From Symsagittifera roscoffensis (taxonomy: Eukaryota; Xenacoelomorpha; Acoela; Convolutidae), in assembly GCF_963678635.1 (NCBI RefSeq), contig NC_087069.1, forward strand, positions 32,819,090-32,883,089: DNA of 64,000 nt, given 5' to 3'. The position numbers were made by a program, and so were the translations under genes. Shown piece after piece: positions 1 to 11,342 of this stretch. How positions within the stretch are numbered: the first letter of the stretch is position 1; every line of letters starts with the position of its first letter. The notes under the pieces are model-generated. The model was not told the origin of the DNA. It saw nothing but the letters and a program-made list of their open reading frames with translations, and ran no database searches.

Positions 1-135
1 CTTTCACTCTGTATCTCTCTCTCTCTCTCTATCCTTCCTCACCTTTTTTAATCACTCAAATGATTTACTTTTTTCTCTCTTCCTTTTCCATCCCCTCGGT
101 CACTCATTTCTTCTATCTCTCATTGCATTTTATTT

Positions 136-174
<39 letters not shown>

Positions 175-194
175 ATCTCTGGCTCTCTCTCTCT

Positions 195-239
<45 letters not shown>

Positions 240-363
240 CTATCTCTCATGTCATTACTTTTTTTCCCTCTCACTAACTCTCTTTCTCCTCTCTTCTCTC
301 CTCTATCTCTCATATCAATTTGTTATGTCTCTCCCTCTCTCTCTCCTTTGATATCGTTTTTTA

Positions 364-397
<34 letters not shown>

Positions 398-609
398 ATC
401 TCTCTTTTCTCCTTTATCTCTCATATCAATTTAATCTGTCTCTCCCTTTCTCTCTCCTCTCATATCATATTTTAATTTATCTCTCTCTCTTTCTCTCTCT
501 GCTTCTTCTATTTCTCATGTCATTACATTTTTTTCTCCTCTCGCGCTCTCTCTTTCTCTCTCTCCTCTCCTTCATCTCTCATATCATTTTATTATGTCTC
601 TCTTTCTCT

Positions 610-650
<41 letters not shown>

Positions 651-1049
651 GATCGACATCTCTGAGAAAAAAATCTCTCTCTCCTTCCTTTCGTCTTTTT
701 ATCTCTCTTATCTCTCTCTCTCTCTCTCTCTCTCTCTTCAGCTCTAACTGGCTCTCCTCTAGTTCTCTCTCTCTCTCTCTCTCCCTCTCTCTCTTTCTAT
801 CCTTCTTTTATCTCTCATATCACCTATTTCTCTCTCTCTCCATCTCCCTCTCTCTCTCTCTCTCTCTCCTTCTCTTCTCTCTCTTGTTTTTCTCCTCTCT
901 GTCTCTTTTCTCGCTCTCGCGCTCTCTCTCTCTCTACCCTTCTCTCTTTTTCTCTCTGTGTGTGTCTCTCTACTTTCTTCTATCTCTCATGTCATTACAT
1001 TTTTTCTCTCTCTTTCCCTCTCTTCTACCCTTTAAATCTCGGTCTCTCT

Positions 1050-1080
<31 letters not shown>

Positions 1081-1237
1081 TTGACTTCCCTCTTTTATCT
1101 AACATATAAAAAACAACAATTCTCCCTCTCCGTTTCTTCGTCCTTTTATCTCTCTCATCACTTTTTTTCTCTCTCTTTCTCTCTATCTCTCTCTCCTTTC
1201 TTCTATCTCTCATATCATTTTATTATTTCTCTTTCTA

Positions 1238-1273
<36 letters not shown>

Positions 1274-1351
1274 TATCCCCTTTTTATCTCTCATAACGTT
1301 TTTTTTCTCACTCTCTTCATCTCTCTCTCTCTCACTTTCGTTCTCTCTCTT

Positions 1352-1395
<44 letters not shown>

Positions 1396-3484
1396 GAGTG
1401 TGTGTGTGTGTTTTCTTCTATCTTTCATATCATTACTTTTTCTCTCCCTTTCCCTCTCTGCTCTCCTCTATCTCTTTTATCATTTTATATTTCTCTCTCC
1501 TTCTCTTTTTCATCTCCTGCTCTCTCTTTCACTCTGCCTCTCTCTCTCACTTTTTCTCTGTGTGTGTGTGTGTGTCTCTCTGATTTTTTATCTCTCACGA
1601 CATTCCTTTTTTTCACTCTTTTTTCTCTCTTCTCTCCTCTATTTCATCTCTCATATCAATTTATTATGTTTCTCCCTCTCTCTCTCTCTCTTTCTCTTTG
1701 ACTCCCCTCTTTTGTTTCGTCATAAAACATTTTTTTTTCTCTCTCCTTTTCTTTCGTCTTTTGTCTCTCTTATCTTTTATTTTTCTCTCTTTCTCTCCTT
1801 TCTTCTATCTCTCAAGTCATTTTTTAATTTCTCTTTCTATCCTTCTCTTTCTACCCTTCTCTTTCTATCCCCTTTTTTTATCTCTCATATCTTTTTTTTC
1901 TCTCATTCTCTTCATCTCTCCTTATATATCTCTCTCTCTCTCACTGAGTGTGTGTGCATTTCGTCTATGTTTCATATCATTAATTTTTTTGTCTCCGTCT
2001 CTCTCTCTCCTTTCATTTATCTTTCATATCTTTTTTTAATTTCTTTCTCTCTTTATCTCCCAATTTTTATCACTAATATTACTTAATTTTTTCTCTCTCC
2101 TTTTCCATCTCTCGGTCACCCATTTCTTCTATCTCTCATTGCATTTTATTTTCTCTCTCTCTCTCTCTTCATCTCATGCGCTCTCTCTCGTTCTCTCTCT
2201 TTTTTTCTTCTATCTCTCATGTCATTACTTTTTTCCGTCTCACTAACTCTCTTTCCCTCTCTTTTTTCCTCTATCACTCATATCAATTTGTTATGTCTCT
2301 CCCTCTCTCTCTCCTCTCATAATGTTTTTTAATTTCTCTCTCTCTCTCTCTCTCTCGCTCTCTCTTTCTCCTCTCCTCTATCTCTCATATCAGTTTGTTT
2401 TCTCTCTCTCTCTCTCTCTCTTTGATTCCTTTTTTTATCTATCAAAAAAAATTCATTCTCTTTCTCTCTTTCTCTTGTCTTTTCATCTCTCTTATCTTTC
2501 AATTTTTCCCTCTCTTTTTCTCTGTCTCTCTCTCTCTCCTTTCTTCTATCTCTCATATCAGGTTATTTTGTCTCTTTCCATCTCTCTCTTTCCATCCCCT
2601 TCTTATATCTCATATCCTTTTTTTCTCACTCACTTCATCTTTCTCTCTCTCTCTCTCTCTCTCTGAGTGTGTGTGTGTGTGTTTTCTTCTATCTCTCATA
2701 TCAATACTTTTTTGTCTCCCTCTTTCTCTCCTCTCATCTATCTCTCATACCTTTTTTAATTTCTCTCTCTCCTTCTCTCCCCTATCATATCTCTCTTTCT
2801 CACTCATTTCTTCTATCTCTCATTTCATTTTATTTTCTCTCTCTCTCTCTCTCTCTTCAACTCTGGCACTCTCTCTTTCTCTCTCTCTTTCTCTCTCTCT
2901 CATTCTCTCTCTCTCTCTCTCTTTCTTCTATCTCTCAAGTCAATTCTTTTCACTCTCTATCTCCTCTCTTTCTCTCTGTTCTCTCCTCTATCTCTCATAT
3001 CAGTTTGTTATGTCTCTCCCTCTCTCTCTCTCTCCTCTCATATCTTTTTTTAATTTCTCTCTCTCACTTTCTCTCTCTCTCTTTCTCTCTCTGCTTCTTC
3101 TATTTCTCATGTCATTACTTTTTTCTCTATCTCTTTCTCTCTCTTCTCTCCTCTATTTCTCATATCAGTTTGTTTTGTTTCTCTCTCTCTCTTTTTCTTC
3201 AATCTCTCATGTCAATACTATGCTCTCTCTCTCTCTTTCTCTCTCTTCTCTCCTCTATCTCTCATATCAGTTTGTTATGTCTCTCCGTTTCTCTCTCTCT
3301 CTCCTCTCTTATCATTTATAATTTTCCCTCTCTCTCTCTCTCTTTCTCTCTCTTCTCTCCTCTATCTCTCATATCAATTAATTATGTCTCTCTCTCTCTC
3401 TCTCTACATTTCTCGATCTCTCTTTTTCTCTCTCTCTCTTTCTCTCGCTCCCTCTATATCTCTCGATCTCTCTTTTTCTCTCTC

Positions 3485-3568
<84 letters not shown>

Positions 3569-3756
3569 ACTCCCGTCTTTCATCTATCATATAAAAAATT
3601 CTCTCTCTCCCCTTGTCTCGCCTTTTTATCTCTCTTATCACCTATTTTTTCTCTCTATCTCTTTTCCACTATCTCTCATATCGTTTTAAGATTTCCATTT
3701 TTGTCTCTCTCTTTCTATACCCTTTTTATCTCTCATATCTTTTTTTCTCTCACTCT

Positions 3757-3787
<31 letters not shown>

Positions 3788-3841
3788 TAATGTGTGTGTG
3801 TTTTCTTCTATCTCTCATATCATTACATTTTCTCTCTCCCC

Positions 3842-3874
<33 letters not shown>

Positions 3875-4104
3875 TCTATCTCTCATATAATTTTTTTTTC
3901 TCTCTCTCTTTCTCTTTTCATCTCTCACTCTCTTTCACTCTGTCTCACTCTCTCTCCCTCTCTCTCTCTCTCCTTCCCTCCCCTTTTTAATCACTCAAAT
4001 GATTTGCGTTTTTTCTCTCTCTCCATTTCCATCTCTCTCTCTCTCTCACATTTCTTCTATCTCTCATTTCATTTTATTTTCTCTCTCTCTCTCTCTTTCT
4101 CTCT

Positions 4105-4145
<41 letters not shown>

Positions 4146-4358
4146 CTCTTTTTATCTTTTTATCTCTCATATCACATAGTTTTTTTCTTTTCTACTCACT
4201 CCATCTCGATCTCTCTCCCGTTCATCTATCTCCTATTTCGTTTTATTTTCTCTCTCTCTCCATCTCCCTCTCAATGACTTTCCTTTCTTTTTTTCTCTTA
4301 TATCGCTTTGTTTTCTCTCTCCATCTTTCTTCTCGCTCTCGCACGCTCTCTCATTCTC

Positions 4359-4400
<42 letters not shown>

Positions 4401-4502
4401 TATCTATCTATCTATCTCCTTTCTTCAGTCTCTCATATCAATTTATTTTCTTTCTCTTTTCTCTCTCTCCTCTATTCTATGATTCGTATCACTTTTTTTC
4501 TT

Positions 4503-4538
<36 letters not shown>

Positions 4539-4610
4539 GATCTCTCTCTCTCTAATCTCTTCAAACTCTCAAATCATCTTTCTCTCTCTCCCTCTCGCTT
4601 TTGCTTTCTT
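1..4610. repeat. Pyrimidine (CT/CTT) satellite with higher-order repeats
   Basis: The plus strand is almost entirely C and T for 4.6 kb. Plain (CT)n runs alternate with recurring phrases such as TTCTTCTATCTCTCATGTCA, CTCATATCAATTTGTTATG and (TG)n tracts near 1396, 1558, 2664 and 3788. A longer block (ATCACTCAAATGATTT, then CATTTCTTCTATCTCTCAT) starts near 50, recurs in diverged form near 2056 and again near 3983, so a higher-order period of roughly 1.95 kb is visible. The array runs off the left edge and ends abruptly near 4610. Long Ser/Leu/Phe-only open frames in it are artefacts of the repeat. Confidence 0.95.
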
Positions 4611-4626
4611 TCTATCTTTTACCACG

Positions 4627-5462
4627 AATTGAAAAAAAAATCACGTTTTTTGAAAGAAAAAAAAACGTTTCCTGAACACTTTTTATTTCTACTTCTTTTA
4701 CAACCGCAATTTTAATACAAATGTTTTGCCCTAAATTTTATTTGCAACTGATCTAAAAGCAGTGAGAGCAAAGACAATTTATAAATACAGAATTTTATTA
4801 CCTGGATTGCATAGATTTTACAGGAGGTAAGTTCTGGACATCGTAATTGAGTAATTTTAATGGGAGATCTCTTTCGAAATGGCTCTTTCAAAAATGCCTC
4901 GTCAAAATGCTCTAAAAGCTAAGTTAATAGACAAATATCTATTATATGCTCTCCAGATAATGACCGACAACAATTTGTGAAATCTCGAAACTATCTAACA
5001 ATTTTCATCGTGTGTATGATCTTCTGTATGATGATCTGGTTGTTGTTCCATCGGAAAACTGACGAGTAAGTTCAAAAGATGTCTGCATTTTAAACGCGGC
5101 GTTTCAGCTTAAAATCTTGATTAACATCTAAAAAATTACCCGCAATTGCAAACATGAGATTGCAATCGATTATAATAGATTTTTAGACAGATTTTCTACT
5201 AGTTACAGATCGATTGTATGTAAACCAATTAGACACTAAAATGGATAAAATAGGGATTTTATACAGCTCGGAAAAATAAGTTTTATAGCCTAGAAAATGT
5301 AATTTTTGAGGTATAAAATCTGTACAGAATCTGTATAGAATCTGTATAAAATCGATTAAAGTATATGAAAAAAAAAGTATATTCGTATGTATAAATAATT
5401 TAGCCCTTGGGCTAAGCATTTTTCCCTTTGGTAAGTTTGATAAATGGCTCAAAAATAATACT
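4627..5462. repeat. Direct repeat, left copy (~835 bp)
   Basis: This segment matches 14765-15602 in the same orientation, with scattered substitutions and small indels. Shared landmarks include TAGATTTTACAGGAGGTAAG, AATGACCGACAACAATTTG and TAGCCCTTGGGCTAAGC. The left edge abuts the pyrimidine satellite. I see no TG...CA ends, primer-binding site or coding potential, so it is not a convincing LTR. Confidence 0.85.
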
Positions 5463-5994
5463 TTACTGAGCAATCACTGCTGGTTGAATGCTTAGTATTT
5501 ATCCTAAGTTATAAAGCTCATCTTAGATTGTCAAGTTTTCTTGACAAACGTTATAACTAGAAACAATAGTTAACAAAGGTATGAAGTAATTAGCCGGATA
5601 AAAACAAAGCACAGATTTATTAAAATATTTAATCAGTCAATGTCTGATTTAGTGAAAGGAGGCTTTAGTTTAAATGGCACGCTCCATTTTAGAATTAGGT
5701 CGTTAAATAAACAATTAGTACAATGATCTTTTGTCCGAGTAGTATTTCCAGTACTACAACTCATACTTTTCTGTTAGAAAATTAAACTGTTCGGTTCTTA
5801 CAGTTACCATGGTGAACATTTTAACACTTTATTGATTAAATATTTCAGTTATAACATTAAAAAGAACATCAAATGAAATAGTTATGCAGACAAGTTAAAT
5901 TAATGGACTCAATTTAAATATGGTTTTTGATTGAGAGATTTCATCTAGAGCTTTTTTCCAGCTTCTAGCTCCACATTGTACGCTCTGAGGACCT

Positions 5995-6303
5995 CTATCT
6001 TCCTCTGTGAAGCCTTGAGTTTCTGCTGTCATTTGCCATCTTCTTTTCCTTTGTTTTATTCCTAATTCTTAGCCTGCTCATCCCATCTGTAAGTTCTTTG
6101 ATTTTGTCTCGCTCATTTTGCTTTCGTTTTAGATGATTTGGGAAAGCAGTTTTTCCCTCAAATGGGATGGTAATCTGACTTCCCCCTGCTTTCAAAATGT
6201 AGCCTTGCCCCACTCTGTTCTTTAGTTTCCAGAAGTTGGTTTCCTCCTTTATTATAGTTTCTTGCTGGGCTAGAAACTCAACCGGCATCATCGCCTTTTC
6301 CAT
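5995..6303 (-). CDS. Unknown small basic ORF, copy 1
   Basis: A 102-codon frame starting MEKAMMPVEFLAQQE and ending in a Lys/Arg/Asn-rich tail (RLRIRNKTKEKKMA). Its twin at 8923-9267 keeps the same frame across the whole length with mostly conservative changes, which argues that it once encoded protein. The middle is predicted helical and charged (LKRKQNERDKIKELTD), possibly a short coiled coil. I do not recognise the family. It is the last ORF of the minus-strand set in copy 1. Confidence 0.5.
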   Translation of the reverse strand: MEKAMMPVEFLAQQETIIKEETNFWKLKNRVGQGYILKAGGSQITIPFEGKTAFPNHLKRKQNERDKIKELTDGMSRLRIRNKTKEKKMANDSRNSRLHRGR

Positions 6304-7065
6304 TGTCGTCGAGTTGACGACTTCTATAAAGGATGGCAGTTTACATCAGTTTTAGTTCTGTTTTATTGAATACTCTAAACTGGTTATAAATCGAGGGTTT
6401 TCAGTACCCAATTTTACTTCTCTGCTTTTCTGGAGTTCCAGTCTTTGATTTAGATTGGGGAAATTCTGGGGCTCTTGTTTAACCCGTCATCAATTAACAA
6501 GTCGACAAGGACTTTACTACATATTTCAGTTGCTCCTTTCGGAGAGGCAATTTCCTCTTGAAATGATTGGGTGCGGGGCCAGCATTTTGACAGTTCCAAT
6601 TCATAATTGGGTCATATTACATTATGCTAAACATCAGTATAAAAAAGAAATATATTCGAATTCTAAGGCTTATTATCAAATTTTAATGGCGAAGGACAAT
6701 TAAAAAAGTGTAAAATTTTATATATACAAGGGGGAAAGTAAAATGTTGTGGTTTCACACAAATCCACCATGGAAAGCAAATGAAGAAAGACGATCATTGT
6801 AATTATTTACCACCCTGAGTTAAGCTCAGATTTCGAACTTAAGTAGTTAAAGCAAAAATGGAAAATTGGGCCTTAATTAACCCCTAATCTTAAATGTATG
6901 TCCACCTGGGGTCATCAACAGGCATACCATGGGGTCCCCATTTCTAGGTAAGAGGGATCAGAAAAAACCGGGGGGGGGGGGTAAACAGTATATAATACAG
7001 CATAAACAAAAAGAGATTTTTGCGTTTATTGTTTTTTAAAAAGAAATATACAAATTGTGAGTGGA

Positions 7066-7440
7066 TTATTGAAGTCCTGGTGCCTTACCAAATGGAGGAG
7101 TGTAAAGGAATCGTATATAGCCATCTTTCTGGGGTAAAGAATTAATTCCAGGAGTCGAAAAAATCATAAGGGATGTGACATAAAGGGTAAATTTTGCAGT
7201 ACTAGGGAGGCATCTTGTACAAATTGTGATACCTTGACGGAAATTGGTAAAGTGTCGATAGCTTGCCATACTGTGGGTCCGTGTATTTCTCCAATTTGTA
7301 CTTTTAACCATACTTTCGAATACACAACAAAATGGTATAATGGGAAAACGATTGGGTATAATTTTTGCTTGGCAAATTGGGCATAAAAGTTGTCCATCTT
7401 CTGAAAAATGAGCTACAACTTGCTCATGATAGTCCAGCAA
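7066..7440 (-). pseudogene. RING-like zinc-binding ORF, copy 1
   Basis: The frame begins near HFSEDGQLLCPICQAKIIP and continues through THSMASYRHFTNFRQG to ICTRCLPSTAK. The CPIC, His and CTRC elements suggest a RING or related treble-clef zinc domain. Compared with copy 2, the final CPLC pair has been lost to a local frame change after STAK (TLYVTSLMIF). RING proteins of this size are common E3 ligases in arthropod DNA viruses, but I cannot assign a family. Confidence 0.5.
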
Positions 7441-7638
7441 ATGAAGTGTGGTGGATGGTGTGGCTAGTTATTGTGTTGTTTATGAAATTTGAATTTCCGA
7501 GAAGCAAATCGGGCATTCAAGAGTGGGTTGTGTAAGGATTTTTTGAAAGTACTGTAAATGGGGCTGAGAAACACAAAGACAATTTTGGAAAAATAACAAA
7601 TTTGGGAAATGTTACGTATAAAATCTGGTAGAGTTATC

Positions 7639-8055
7639 TCAATCATCTTTGTTTGAGGAAAGATTATTGCATAAGGCGATTAGAGGTTTGAAAGTTGAGG
7701 TTGATAACATCTTCATTACTGACGAACGCATTTTTTTTTTGATAATATTATAAAATCTACCACTGCTTTTGACCGTAAATTTTTCTTCGTCGACTAAGCC
7801 CGGACCAAATCGTTTGCAAAAATTATCCAATTGTTGTTGATCGGGATGGATATAAATATGGTTCGTAAGAGCTTGGTATCCGTACACCTGGACGAGGAGA
7901 TTGTAATCAAGGACAAAATCAATGTCCATTACCAAGCAGAAAAATTTGTAACTTTCTCTTAGCTTGAGCGTATTATAACAATTAACGCAAACTAAAAGTG
8001 GTGGCTGTGGAAATAAGTTTTTATGTAGTTTTTTCATTTGATCACAAACTTCCAA
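7639..8055 (-). pseudogene. RING-like/unknown ORF, copy 1 (internally deleted)
   Basis: The frame contains LPQPPLLVCVNCYN-type sequence (here LFPQPPLLVCVNCYNTLKLR) joined directly to FCLVMDIDFVLDYNLL. In copy 2 these two parts are about 300 bp apart and separated by two more Cys-pair modules, so copy 1 carries a deletion that fuses them. The ECPICLE start seen in copy 2 lies just upstream in another frame. The C-terminal part (GYQALTNHIYIHPDQQQLD) matches 10416-10682. Confidence 0.5.
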
Positions 8056-8097
8056 ACATATGGGACATTCGGTTGTAATTCTCCCTGCTTATTCAAT

Positions 8098-8295
8098 TTA
8101 GTCTAGATCGCAAGGGATGGGAAATGCTAGGCTATTTGCAAGACATAGTATTAGAAGCCAGTATTTATTGCTTGGTTTAAAGATGGTGCTGTGTAGTTCG
8201 CCATTATATAATGTTTCGAAATGAACTATAAAGATTGGGATTGTTTTGAAAGTTTCTGCTAGAATGAAAGAGCGTTGGAACCCTTTAATTCGCAC
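8098..8295 (-). CDS. Unknown small ORF (MRIKGFQRSF), copy 1
   Basis: 65 codons, nearly identical to 11136-11342: MRIKGFQRSFILAETFK, IFIVHFETLYNGELHSTIF, LANSLAFPIPCDLD. It directly precedes the zinc-rich ORF in both copies. No family recognised. It could be the C-terminal piece of a longer gene interrupted upstream. Confidence 0.5.
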   Translation of the reverse strand: MRIKGFQRSFILAETFKTIPIFIVHFETLYNGELHSTIFKPSNKYWLLILCLANSLAFPIPCDLD

Positions 8296-8922
8296 AAAGG
8301 TTCCTTGTAAAAGAATGTCAATCTAGTGTAAGGTACAATTTTTGCATTCAATATTTCTAGGACAGGACTCCGAGTGACCAGATACAAAAAAAAAGAATGG
8401 TCAATATCGCGAAGTGGGATAACTACTCAGTTCCTCAAAGTACCCATTTCGATGTATCGAACATTAACTATAGTAGTAAAGGTATGAAGTAACTTATAGT
8501 TAGTAAAGGTATGAAGTAGTTAGCTGGATAAAAACAAAGCACAGGGTTATTATATTATTCAATCAGTCAATGTCTGATTTAGTGAAAAGAGGCTTTAATT
8601 TAAATGGCAAGCTCCAGTTTAGAATTGGGTCGTTAAATAATCAATTAGCACAATGGTCTTTTATCCGAAAATTAGTTCCAGTACTACATTTCAACCTTTT
8701 TTTAGAAAAATAAACTGTTCGATTCTTACAGTAACCATGGGGGAAAATTTAAACGCTTTAATGATTAAATATTTTAATTATAACATTAAAAATAAAATCA
8801 AATGAAATAGTTATGCAGACAAGTTAAATTCATGGACTCAATTTAAATATGGTTTTTGATTGAGAAATTCTATCTAGAGCTTTTTCCAGCTTCTAGCTTC
8901 ACATTGTACGCTCTGAGGACCT

Positions 8923-9267
8923 CTATCTTTCTCTGTGAAGCCTCGAGTTTCTGCTGTAATTTGCCATCTTCTTTTTTTTTGTTTTATTCCTAATTCTCAG
9001 CCTGCTCATCTCATCTGTAAGTTCTTTGATTTTGTCTTGCTCATTTTGCTTTCGTTTTAGATGGTTTGGGAAAGCAGTTATTCCCTCAAATGGGATGTTA
9101 ATCAGAGTTTCCCCTGCTTTCAAAATGTAGCCTTGCCCTACTCTTTTCTTTAGTTTCCAGATGTTGGTTTCCTCCTTTGTTACAACTTCTTGCTGGGCTA
9201 TAAATTCAAACGGCATCATCGCCTTTTCCATTGTCGTCGAGATGACGACTTCTATAAAGGATGGCAA
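8923..9267 (-). CDS. Unknown small basic ORF, copy 2
   Basis: The 114-codon counterpart of 5995-6303, with 12 extra N-terminal residues (MPSFIEVVISTT) before MEKAMM. In copy 1 the same upstream bases are present, but the frame is opened differently. A helical charged centre is followed by a Lys-rich end. Function unknown. Confidence 0.5.
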   Translation of the reverse strand: MPSFIEVVISTTMEKAMMPFEFIAQQEVVTKEETNIWKLKKRVGQGYILKAGETLINIPFEGITAFPNHLKRKQNEQDKIKELTDEMSRLRIRNKTKKKKMANYSRNSRLHRER

Positions 9268-9377
9268 TTTCCATCGGTTGTAGTTCTGTTACATTGAATA
9301 CTTTAAACTGGTTATAAATCGAGGGTTTTCAGTATACAATTTTTCCTTCTCTGGTTTTTGGAATTCCAGTCTTTAAT

Positions 9378-9674
9378 TTAGATTGGGGAAAATCTGGTGT
9401 TCTTGTTTAACCCGTCGTCAATTGACAAGGAGTTTACTACGGATTTCAGTTGCTCCTTTCGGAGAGGCAATTTCCTCTTGAAATAATCGGGTGCGGGGTC
9501 AGCATTTTGACAGTTCCAATTCGTAATTGGGTCATAATACATTATGCTAAACATCAGATTAAAAATAAAATATATTCGAACTCTAAGGCTTATTATCAAA
9601 ATTGAATGACGAAGGACAATAAAAAAGTGTAAAATTTTGTATATAAAAGGGGGAAACAATTTTTGTGGTTTCAC
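9378..9674 (-). CDS. Possible conserved peptide YDPITNWNCQNADPAP, copy 2
   Basis: The C-terminal part of this minus frame (YDPITNWNCQNADPAP, FKRKLPLRKEQLK) is preserved in frame in copy 1 (minus strand of about 6480-6610, YDPIMNWNCQNAGPAP). The hydrophobic N-terminal part is less convincing and the true start is unknown. It may be an exon-like remnant or a separate small gene. No family recognised. Confidence 0.3.
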   Translation of the reverse strand: MKPQKLFPPFIYKILHFFIVLRHSILIISLRVRIYFIFNLMFSIMYYDPITNWNCQNADPAPDYFKRKLPLRKEQLKSVVNSLSIDDGLNKNTRFSPI

Positions 9675-9947
9675 ACAAACCCACCATGGAAATCAATTGA
9701 AGAAAGACAACCATTGTGTTTATTAACCACACTGAGTTAAACTCAGATTTTAAACTTAAGTATTTGAAGCAAAAATGCAAATTTGGCCCTAACTAACCCC
9801 TAATCTTAAATGTATGTCCACCTGGGGTCATCAACAGGCATACCATGGGGTCCCTTATTATAGGTAAAAAAGACTAAAAAAAACCGGGGGGGGGGGTTAA
9901 ACAGTATATATTACAGCATAAATAAAAAGAGATTTTTGCGTTTTTTG

Positions 9948-10376
9948 TTATTTAAAAAGATAAATACAAATTGTGAGTAGATTATTGAAGACTTGATGCC
10001 TTACCGAATGAGTGTAGAGGAATCGTATATAGTCATCTTTTGGGGTAAAGAAATAATTCCAGGAGTCGGAAAAATCATAAGGGATGTGACATAAAGGACA
10101 TAATTTTGCAGTACTAGGGAGGCATCTTGTACAAATTGTGATACCTTGATGGCAATTGGTAAGATGTCGATAGCTTGCCATACTGTGGGTCCGTGTATTT
10201 CCCCAATTTGTACTTTCAACCATACTTTCGCATAAACAATAAGTTGGTATAACGGGAAAAAGATCGGGTATAATTTTGGCTTGGCAAATGGAGCATAAAA
10301 ATTGTCCATCTTCTGAAAAATGAGCTAAGCAAATGAAGTGTGGTGAATGGTGTGGCTGGTTATTGTGTTGTTTCAA
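9948..10376 (-). CDS. RING-like zinc-binding ORF, copy 2
   Basis: A 142-codon frame with CSICQAKIIP near residue 28, a His-containing middle (RTHSMASYRHL), then ICTRCLPSTAKLCPLC. Two N-terminal and two C-terminal cysteine pairs with a central His fit a RING-type zinc domain. This is the better preserved of the two copies. The upstream sequence is shortened by the ~190-bp deletion in copy 2, so the natural start may be lost. A ubiquitin-ligase role is inferred only. Confidence 0.55.
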   Translation of the reverse strand: MKQHNNQPHHSPHFICLAHFSEDGQFLCSICQAKIIPDLFPVIPTYCLCESMVESTNWGNTRTHSMASYRHLTNCHQGITICTRCLPSTAKLCPLCHIPYDFSDSWNYFFTPKDDYIRFLYTHSVRHQVFNNLLTICIYLFK

Positions 10377-10415
10377 GAATTTGGATTTTCAAGAAGCAAA
10401 TCGGGCATTCGGCGA

Positions 10416-10682
10416 TTAATGCAGAAGGCGTTTAGAGGTTCGAAAATTGAGGTTGATAACATCTTCATTACTGACGAACGCTTTTTTGATTTTATTATAA
10501 AATCTACCACTGCTTTCGACCGTAAATTTTTCTTCGTCGTCTAAGCCAGGACCAAATCGTTTGCAAAAATTATTCAACTGTTTTTGATCGGGATTGATAC
10601 AAATATGGTTCGTATAAGCTTGGTATCCGTACACCTGGACGAGGAGATTGTAATCAAGGACAAAATCAATATCCATTACCAA
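10416..10682 (-). CDS. Unknown ORF (MDIDFVLDYNLL), copy 2
   Basis: An 88-codon frame conserved with the C-terminal part of 7639-8055: MDIDFVLDYNLLVQVYGYQA, then CKRFGPGLDDEEKFTVESSG. Conservation between the copies supports past coding. Whether it was the C-terminus of the zinc-rich protein upstream or a separate gene cannot be settled, because each copy has a different break. Confidence 0.4.
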   Translation of the reverse strand: MVMDIDFVLDYNLLVQVYGYQAYTNHICINPDQKQLNNFCKRFGPGLDDEEKFTVESSGRFYNKIKKAFVSNEDVINLNFRTSKRLLH

Positions 10683-10784
10683 GCAGAAAATTTTGTAACT
10701 TTCTAAACAAACAGCATAATTGTTTGGTCTTTTCGTTTGCCATTGAATTAAAGGAGTTCACGCCCAAAACTCATCAAAAGCAAT

Positions 10785-11126
10785 TTAGGAAAAACAGATA
10801 GGGTAGATGTTTTTGTTTTTATCAACGCATTTATTGCATACAGTAACATAAGGGTGTCTAACTATCATATGTTCACCCTTCCGTTTATTTCTCGATAACA
10901 CTAATTGGTTGCAGATATTACAGACATCATATTCTGTCATTTTAATTACATGAATAATCTGCCTGCAAATGGGGCAAGGAATTTTTGCGAGAGTTCTACT
11001 TGCTCTTAGCTTGATTATATTATAACAATTAACCCAAACTAAAAGTGGAGGCTGTGGAAGTAGGTTTTTAGGTAGTTTTTTCATTTGATCAAAAACTTCC
11101 AAACATATGGGACATTCGGTTGTCAT
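10785..11126 (-). CDS. Multi-CPxC (RING-like) ORF, copy 2
   Basis: A 113-codon frame starting MTTECPICLEVFDQ. It has successive cysteine pairs: CPIC, CVN-type NCYN, CPICRQ, CNICNQ, then HMIVRHPYVTVCNKC and a final PICF. This looks like one or two treble-clef/RING zinc modules. It starts 9 nt after the end of the upstream ORF (11136-11342), a virus-like spacing. The family is unknown. Ubiquitin ligase activity is possible but unproven. Confidence 0.55.
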   Translation of the reverse strand: MTTECPICLEVFDQMKKLPKNLLPQPPLLVWVNCYNIIKLRASRTLAKIPCPICRQIIHVIKMTEYDVCNICNQLVLSRNKRKGEHMIVRHPYVTVCNKCVDKNKNIYPICFS

Positions 11127-11135
11127 TCTTCCTGC

Positions 11136-11342
11136 TTATTCAATCTCGTCTAGGTCGCAGGGGATGGGAAATGCTAGGCTATTTGCAAGACATAGTTTTA
11201 GATGCCAGTATTTATTGCTTGGTTTAAAAATGGTACTGTGTAACTCGCCATTATATAATGTTTCGAAATGAACTATAAAGATTGGGATTATTTTGAAAGT
11301 TTCTGCTAGAATGAAAGAGCGTTGGAACCCTTTAATTCGCAC
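11136..11342 (-). CDS. Unknown small ORF (MRIKGFQRSF), copy 2
   Basis: 68-codon twin of 8098-8295, ending CDLDEIE. Its stop lies 9 nt before the ATG of the multi-CPxC ORF. Near-identity between copies suggests either recent duplication or constraint. Unrecognised. Confidence 0.5.
   Translation of the reverse strand: MRIKGFQRSFILAETFKIIPIFIVHFETLYNGELHSTIFKPSNKYWHLKLCLANSLAFPIPCDLDEIE

Larger units (their letters stand above)
5575..8470. repeat. Tandem duplication, copy 1 (~2.9 kb)
   Basis: It starts at AAAGGTATGAAGTAATTAGC and ends at GTATCGAACATTAACTAT, and is colinear with 8503-11519. Relative to copy 2 it lacks about 300 bp (the equivalent of about 10706-11010), with a TCTTAGCTTG microhomology at the join. 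It retains about 190 bp (7490-7670) that copy 2 has lost. Both copies carry a poly-G run (6970 and 9884). Confidence 0.93.

Noticed and set aside
60-4715. Long open frames of Ser/Leu/Phe in the pyrimidine satellite (up to about 373 codons)
   Set aside because: CT repeats contain no stop codons in several frames, and the products are pure low complexity.
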